Below, piece by piece: positions 4,469-7,929 of a DNA stretch of 7,929 bases (its first letter is position 1; each line of letters starts with the position of its first letter). Under the pieces are notes generated by a model. The model saw only the letters and a list, made by a program, of their open reading frames with translations. It was not told the origin of the DNA and searched no databases. The position numbers and the translations under genes were made by a program. Source of the DNA: Candidatus Obscuribacterales bacterium (GTDB taxonomy: Bacteria; Cyanobacteriota; Vampirovibrionia; Obscuribacterales; Obscuribacteraceae); contig JAKFVJ010000398.1 of assembly GCA_021732245.1 (NCBI GenBank), positions 1 to 7,929 on the forward strand, read 5' to 3'.

Positions 4469-5409
4469 TGTTCATCGCCAGTGATATCTATTAGCGTTAC
4501 TTCGGGTCGGCACAAAAATCTCACGCGCGGTGCCCAAGAACCTTCGAGTCCTACTCCGCGAGTTACGCTAAGCCAGGTATTGTTCACGTGATACATGCCT
4601 GCCTCAAATTGTTTTCCGGTGGGGGACCGAGTAATTATCGCTCCGTAGAAGGGCAAGCGCACTTGTCCACCGTGTGTATGACCAGTACATAGAAGATCGA
4701 CGTTGTACTTGCTTAGCGATTCTGCGGCACATGGGTAGTGATAGACGTAAATGTTGAAGTTGTTCTTGGATAACTTGTTTAGATTTGCTGTCCCCGGTGA
4801 TTCCCGATCTACTGGGACGCCAGTGACGCAAATAGACATGCCATGTAAATTTAGCTTTTCGAGTTGCCCCTTTAGATTCTTGACCTTGGTCTTTCCTAGA
4901 ATATCTACATTAGGCCACTGCCGGCTGTCGTGGTTTCCCAGTCCGACGAAAGTTGGTGCGATGGTAGATAGCTCTTGCATGCACTTTCTGAATATGGGCA
5001 AACCCTCGCGACAATTTATGCAATCTCCGGAAAATACAATGATGTCCGGATGAAGTGATTTAATCGTTGGATAAAGTCTGGGTTCGAGTCTGGGTTCGGA
5101 GTCACAATGCAAATCTGAAATATGCACTATGCGCAGAGATGGTCTATCTGGATTAGCAGCAAATTTTTTCGAGTAAATTGTTGATCGAGTGACTTCAAGG
5201 TCATAGGGCTCGACGAAGATTCCGTAGCTAACGCAAGCGATTATGGCAATCCCGACTAAGACTCCTAGGATATCCAATGGAGCGACTTTTCCTTTTGTAC
5301 GTATCGATTTGATAGTTCGCCAAACAGCTCTAAGTGCCCAGAGGGAAATGACAATTAAGACTGCCACGAAAAGGACCAAAACGAAGAGTTCTGAAATCAG
5401 CGGATTCAT
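4429..5409 (-). CDS. Membrane-anchored metallophosphoesterase (YkuE/YaeI-like)
   Basis: 326 residues, ATG 5409, preceded by AGGGGAA about eight bases upstream. Two hydrophobic helices (about 6-26 and 45-66), separated by a basic loop, anchor the N-terminus. The catalytic domain follows from about residue 91 with all calcineurin-like dimetal motifs: D99-L-H101 (HISDLH), G-D129 (FSGD), GN159-H160-D161, H224 (YVYHYP), and GH244-T-H246 followed by GGQ. This is a complete active site for two metal ions hydrolysing phosphomonoesters or diesters. Relatives act on membrane-associated substrates such as lipid A precursors (UDP-diacylglucosamine hydrolases), but the substrate here is not evident. The next 3' gene encodes a kinase-like protein overlapping its end by 40 bases. 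MurQ lies 39 bases upstream, so an envelope-related role is plausible inference. Confidence 0.9.
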   Translation of the reverse strand: MNPLISELFVLVLFVAVLIVISLWALRAVWRTIKSIRTKGKVAPLDILGVLVGIAIIACVSYGIFVEPYDLEVTRSTIYSKKFAANPDRPSLRIVHISDLHCDSEPRLEPRLYPTIKSLHPDIIVFSGDCINCREGLPIFRKCMQELSTIAPTFVGLGNHDSRQWPNVDILGKTKVKNLKGQLEKLNLHGMSICVTGVPVDRESPGTANLNKLSKNNFNIYVYHYPCAAESLSKYNVDLLCTGHTHGGQVRLPFYGAIITRSPTGKQFEAGMYHVNNTWLSVTRGVGLEGSWAPRVRFLCRPEVTLIDITGDEQWRLSQAANCIVE

Positions 5410-5448
5410 GGCAAATTGTTCCCCTGTGGAGGGATTATGTCCTTCGTC

Positions 5449-6333
5449 CTACGCCTGTTCGTCCAATGCCTGGCGCAAGAAGCCGGCGGATTTGTTGATG
5501 AGGGTTTCGGCTTGTTGTCTGCCCAGTTTGCGCTTGACCATGAGGATGGCTGTTTTAGCGTTGTAGTGGGAGGCGACAAGAGCGCCTTCGGCGATGTGGC
5601 GTGGCACATCTGCTAAGCTGCTGATGATCATCAAGGCGCGTTCGCGCAATTTCTCGTTGGTTGGTTTTAAATCAACCATCAAGTTTTCGTAGACTTTGCC
5701 GAGACGTACCATTGAGCAGGTGGAGATGAGGTTCAAGATCATCTTTTGTGCTGTGCCGGCTTTCATTCTGGTTGAGCCAGTCAATGCTTCTGGTCCGACT
5801 GGGGCAACAATGGCAACGTCGGCAATTGATTCCAATTCGGAATTCGGGTTGTTCACGACAGCAATTACCTTGGCTCCCAATTCGCGAGCTTTATCGCAAG
5901 CGCCTTGGACATAAGGTGTTCTGCCGCTGGCGGTTATTCCGACGACTACATCTTTGTCGGTGATGTTAGCGGCGGTGGCGTCAGCTATGCCGGATGTTTT
6001 GGAATCCTCGGCATTTTCAAATGCTTGGAACATTGCTTCTTTGCCGCCGGCAATGTAAGCAGTGACGATATTGGGGTCAATACCAAATGTCGGTGGGCAT
6101 TCGGATGCGTCGAGCACGCCGAGTCTGCCGCTTGTTCCGGCGCCGAAGTAAATGAGGCGGCCGCCTGCGCGCAATCCGTCGACAATGAGGTCAACTGCGC
6201 GGGCGATGTCCGGTATCACTTTGTTGACTGCTTGAGCGACTAGGAGATCTTCGCTTTGAATACGCGACACTAAGTCCAGCGTATCGAGCACATCCAAATC
6301 CATTGTTTTTGGATTGCGCTCCTCAGTGAGCAT
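5449..6333 (-). CDS. murQ: N-acetylmuramic acid 6-phosphate etherase
   Basis: MurQ cleaves the lactyl ether of N-acetylmuramic acid 6-phosphate to give N-acetylglucosamine 6-phosphate and D-lactate in cytoplasmic peptidoglycan salvage. ATG 6333 gives 294 residues, the usual length, and the standard opening MLTEERNPKTMDLD. The open frame extends upstream to 6417, but those 28 codons are an out-of-frame reading of the end of the hydantoinase gene and are rejected. Visible features are the SIS-fold sugar-phosphate loop GAGTSGRLG, DASECPPTFG with the presumed catalytic Glu at 78, AFENAED with the second Glu at 109 (31 residues apart, as in E. coli MurQ E83/E114), ITASGRTPYV, and GPEALTGSTRMKAGTAQK. 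A UBA-like helical C-terminus is present. It starts 10 bases after the hydantoinase stop, implying one transcript. No murein sugar transporter or regulator is seen in the window. Confidence 0.96.
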   Translation of the reverse strand: MLTEERNPKTMDLDVLDTLDLVSRIQSEDLLVAQAVNKVIPDIARAVDLIVDGLRAGGRLIYFGAGTSGRLGVLDASECPPTFGIDPNIVTAYIAGGKEAMFQAFENAEDSKTSGIADATAANITDKDVVVGITASGRTPYVQGACDKARELGAKVIAVVNNPNSELESIADVAIVAPVGPEALTGSTRMKAGTAQKMILNLISTCSMVRLGKVYENLMVDLKPTNEKLRERALMIISSLADVPRHIAEGALVASHYNAKTAILMVKRKLGRQQAETLINKSAGFLRQALDEQA

Positions 6334-6343
6334 TTTATTGAAC

Positions 6344-7819
6344 TCAAACGTGTAACTTGATTTCACTGAGCCTCCTAGCTTCCCTTGGTTCGCGGTCGAT
6401 GATGCTGAATTTGCCATCTTGTTGTGCCTTTGTTGGTCCTAAATCTACGGTGGAGCGTTTCAAGTATTGACCGTCACCGGCTTTGCCTGTGTATTTGCCG
6501 TTTTCTATTACGACCTTACCACGAGACAAGACGGTTTCGGGTACGCCTTGAACTTCCATTCCTTCATAACAGTTGTAGTCCACATTCATGTGGTGATGTT
6601 CAGCGCTTATGGTCATCTTCTTGTCTGGGTCGAAGATAACGATATCGGCGTCAGATCCCGGAGCAATTGTGCCTTTGCGGGGGAAGAGACCGAATATCTT
6701 CGCTGCAGAGGTGGAAGTTATTTCCACGAAGCGGTTTAGATTGATTCTTCCTTGGACAACACCACCATTGAAGACGAGGCTCATGCGGTTTTCAACGCCT
6801 GGTCCGCCGTTTGGTATTTTGCTGAAGTCATCCTTGCCCAAGTGCTTTTGATCTTTGAAGCAAAACGGGCAATGGTCTGTGGATACTGTTTGCAGATCAT
6901 TCATGCGCAAACCGGTCCAAAGTTCCTCTTGATTCCACTTTTCACGAAGTGCCGGTGTCATTACGTACTTGGCGCCTTCGAAGTTTTCTTTCTCGTAGTA
7001 GCTGTAATCGAGGAAGAGGTATTGCGGGCATGTCTCGGCAAATGCTGGAATACCTTCGTCGCGAGCTTCTTTTACTTTCTTCAGCGCGTCGTAGCAGCTT
7101 AAGTGCACGATGTACACGGGTGATTCGGCCATTTCAGCAAGAGCTATTGCGCGGTTAACACCTTCAGCTTCTGCTTTGGTTGGGCGAGTGAGCGCATGGT
7201 ATTTGGGTGCCGTGTAGCCTTTTCTTAGCGCATGGCGAACAATTTCATTGATGACGATACCGTTTTCGGCATGCATACAAATAAGTCCGCCGCGACTTCC
7301 TGCGACAGACATTGCGCGAAAAATAGTAGCGTCGTCTGCGAGCAATACGCCCGGATAGGCCATAAATAGCTTGAAGCTTGTGACACCTTCGCGATCAATC
7401 ATCTGCTTCATTTCAGGAATATGATCGTCGGTGAAGTCAGTGACGATCATGTGGAAGCCATAGTCAATTGCTGTTTTGCCGTCGGCTTTTTTGTGCCAGA
7501 TGTCTAAAGCTTCAAGAATTGCCTGACCTTTGTTTTGAATGGCAAAGTCAATGATTGTTGTGGTGCCGCCGTGGGCTGCCGCGCGTGTGCCGGTTTCAAA
7601 ATCATCGGCAGATGTAGTGCCGCCGAAAGGCATGTCCATGTGAGTGTGGGCGTCGATACCGCCTGGAATTACGAGCTTGCCTTTTGCGTCGATTGTCTTG
7701 TCGGCTTGCATATTTAAGTTGGTGCCGATGGCGACTATCTTTTCGCCGTCAATAAAGACGTCGGCGTAGTAGTCGTCGACTGCTGTAATAATGCGCCCGT
7801 TCGTGATCAAAGTTTTCAT
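6344..7819 (-). CDS. hydA: D-hydantoinase / dihydropyrimidinase
   Basis: Cytoplasmic amidohydrolase that opens dihydropyrimidine or 5-substituted hydantoin rings. ATG 7819 gives 491 residues; AAAGG about 11 bases upstream supports it over the in-frame GTG at 7831, which would overlap that site. The metal ligands fall at family positions: H58 and H60 (DAHTHMD), the lysine to be carboxylated K150 (TSFKLFMAYPG), H183 (MHAENG), H239 (IVHLS) and D315 (STDHCPF). Substrate-contact residues Y155 and N337 (IPNGGPG) are present. Residue 288, usually Ser in a SPPLR motif as I recall, is Thr here (MTPALRE). The C-terminal sequence GTIAPGSDADIVIFDP is typical. It is the first gene of a probable operon with murQ. 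The physiological substrate (pyrimidines, hydantoins or another cyclic imide) cannot be decided; no ureidopropionase or carbamoylase gene lies nearby. Confidence 0.93.
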   Translation of the reverse strand: MKTLITNGRIITAVDDYYADVFIDGEKIVAIGTNLNMQADKTIDAKGKLVIPGGIDAHTHMDMPFGGTTSADDFETGTRAAAHGGTTTIIDFAIQNKGQAILEALDIWHKKADGKTAIDYGFHMIVTDFTDDHIPEMKQMIDREGVTSFKLFMAYPGVLLADDATIFRAMSVAGSRGGLICMHAENGIVINEIVRHALRKGYTAPKYHALTRPTKAEAEGVNRAIALAEMAESPVYIVHLSCYDALKKVKEARDEGIPAFAETCPQYLFLDYSYYEKENFEGAKYVMTPALREKWNQEELWTGLRMNDLQTVSTDHCPFCFKDQKHLGKDDFSKIPNGGPGVENRMSLVFNGGVVQGRINLNRFVEITSTSAAKIFGLFPRKGTIAPGSDADIVIFDPDKKMTISAEHHHMNVDYNCYEGMEVQGVPETVLSRGKVVIENGKYTGKAGDGQYLKRSTVDLGPTKAQQDGKFSIIDREPREARRLSEIKLHV

Positions 7820-7929
7820 GGCATTCAACACCTTTTACGCAAGGCTGTGTAGCGGCTTGGAAAGCCAGAGCTAATGTTAACCCAGAAGAAGATAGCTAAA
7901 AACACCATTTCGTTTATCTCTTCAATAAT

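Noticed and set aside
5905..6243. Rightward 112-residue open frame opposite murQ
   Set aside because: It lies wholly antisense to a well-conserved enzyme gene and has no recognisable domain.
6334..6417. Longer MurQ start at 6417
   Set aside because: The extra 28 codons overlap the hydantoinase gene in another frame and precede the standard MLTEERNP opening.
7820..7831. GTG 7831 as the hydantoinase start
   Set aside because: It would overlap the AAAGG ribosome binding site; ATG 7819 gives the family numbering of all metal ligands.
7854..7866. Small hairpin GGCTT-GGA-AAGCC upstream of the hydantoinase gene
   Set aside because: A 5-bp stem is expected by chance, and no promoter or riboswitch features surround it.

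Overview
The window is ordinary-looking bacterial chromosome of moderate GC with AAGGAG-type ribosome binding sites and short gene spacing. It holds a small accessory cassette that stands out. The host cannot be named from the sequence. A sensor kinase, a secreted TPR protein, MurQ and a D-hydantoinase fit many free-living bacteria; a non-photosynthetic relative of cyanobacteria (Melainabacteria/Vampirovibrionia) is only a guess.

Left part, + strand (1-1956): the 3' two thirds of a membrane sensor histidine kinase, broken by an apparent one-base deletion just after the phospho-acceptor box. It is followed by an 81-residue cysteine-containing protein of unknown function and a secreted TPR-repeat protein.

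Middle part (1959-3282): a two-gene cassette lying between convergent host genes. The first gene encodes an ORF6N-domain DNA-binding-type protein. The second encodes a small ribbon-helix-helix-like protein with a C-terminal coiled coil. Six copies of one odd-length palindrome (half-site TTGAGATCACAA, single-base centre) lie in and around these genes: two at each end as a composite unit, one between the candidate promoter and the ORF6N start codon, and one inside the ORF6N reading frame, where it encodes the LRSQFVISN segment. The copies differ by paired, symmetry-keeping changes. The left and right composite units share a diverged linker, so they are homologous. The best reading is a self-targeting cassette in which the ORF6N gene carries a copy of the element dispersed around it. 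Whether the element is an operator, an RNA hairpin or a mobility end is open.

Right part, - strand (3392-7819): a tight run transcribed right to left: D-hydantoinase/dihydropyrimidinase, then MurQ (N-acetylmuramate 6-phosphate etherase), then a membrane-anchored metallophosphoesterase, then a protein-kinase-like phosphotransferase. The gaps are 10 and 39 bases and the last two genes overlap by 40 bases, so one operon is likely. MurQ suggests peptidoglycan amino-sugar salvage; the hydantoinase suggests cyclic amide/pyrimidine breakdown. A weak terminator-like inverted repeat follows the operon at 3323-3350. The 110 bases upstream of the hydantoinase gene (7820-7929) show no convincing promoter.
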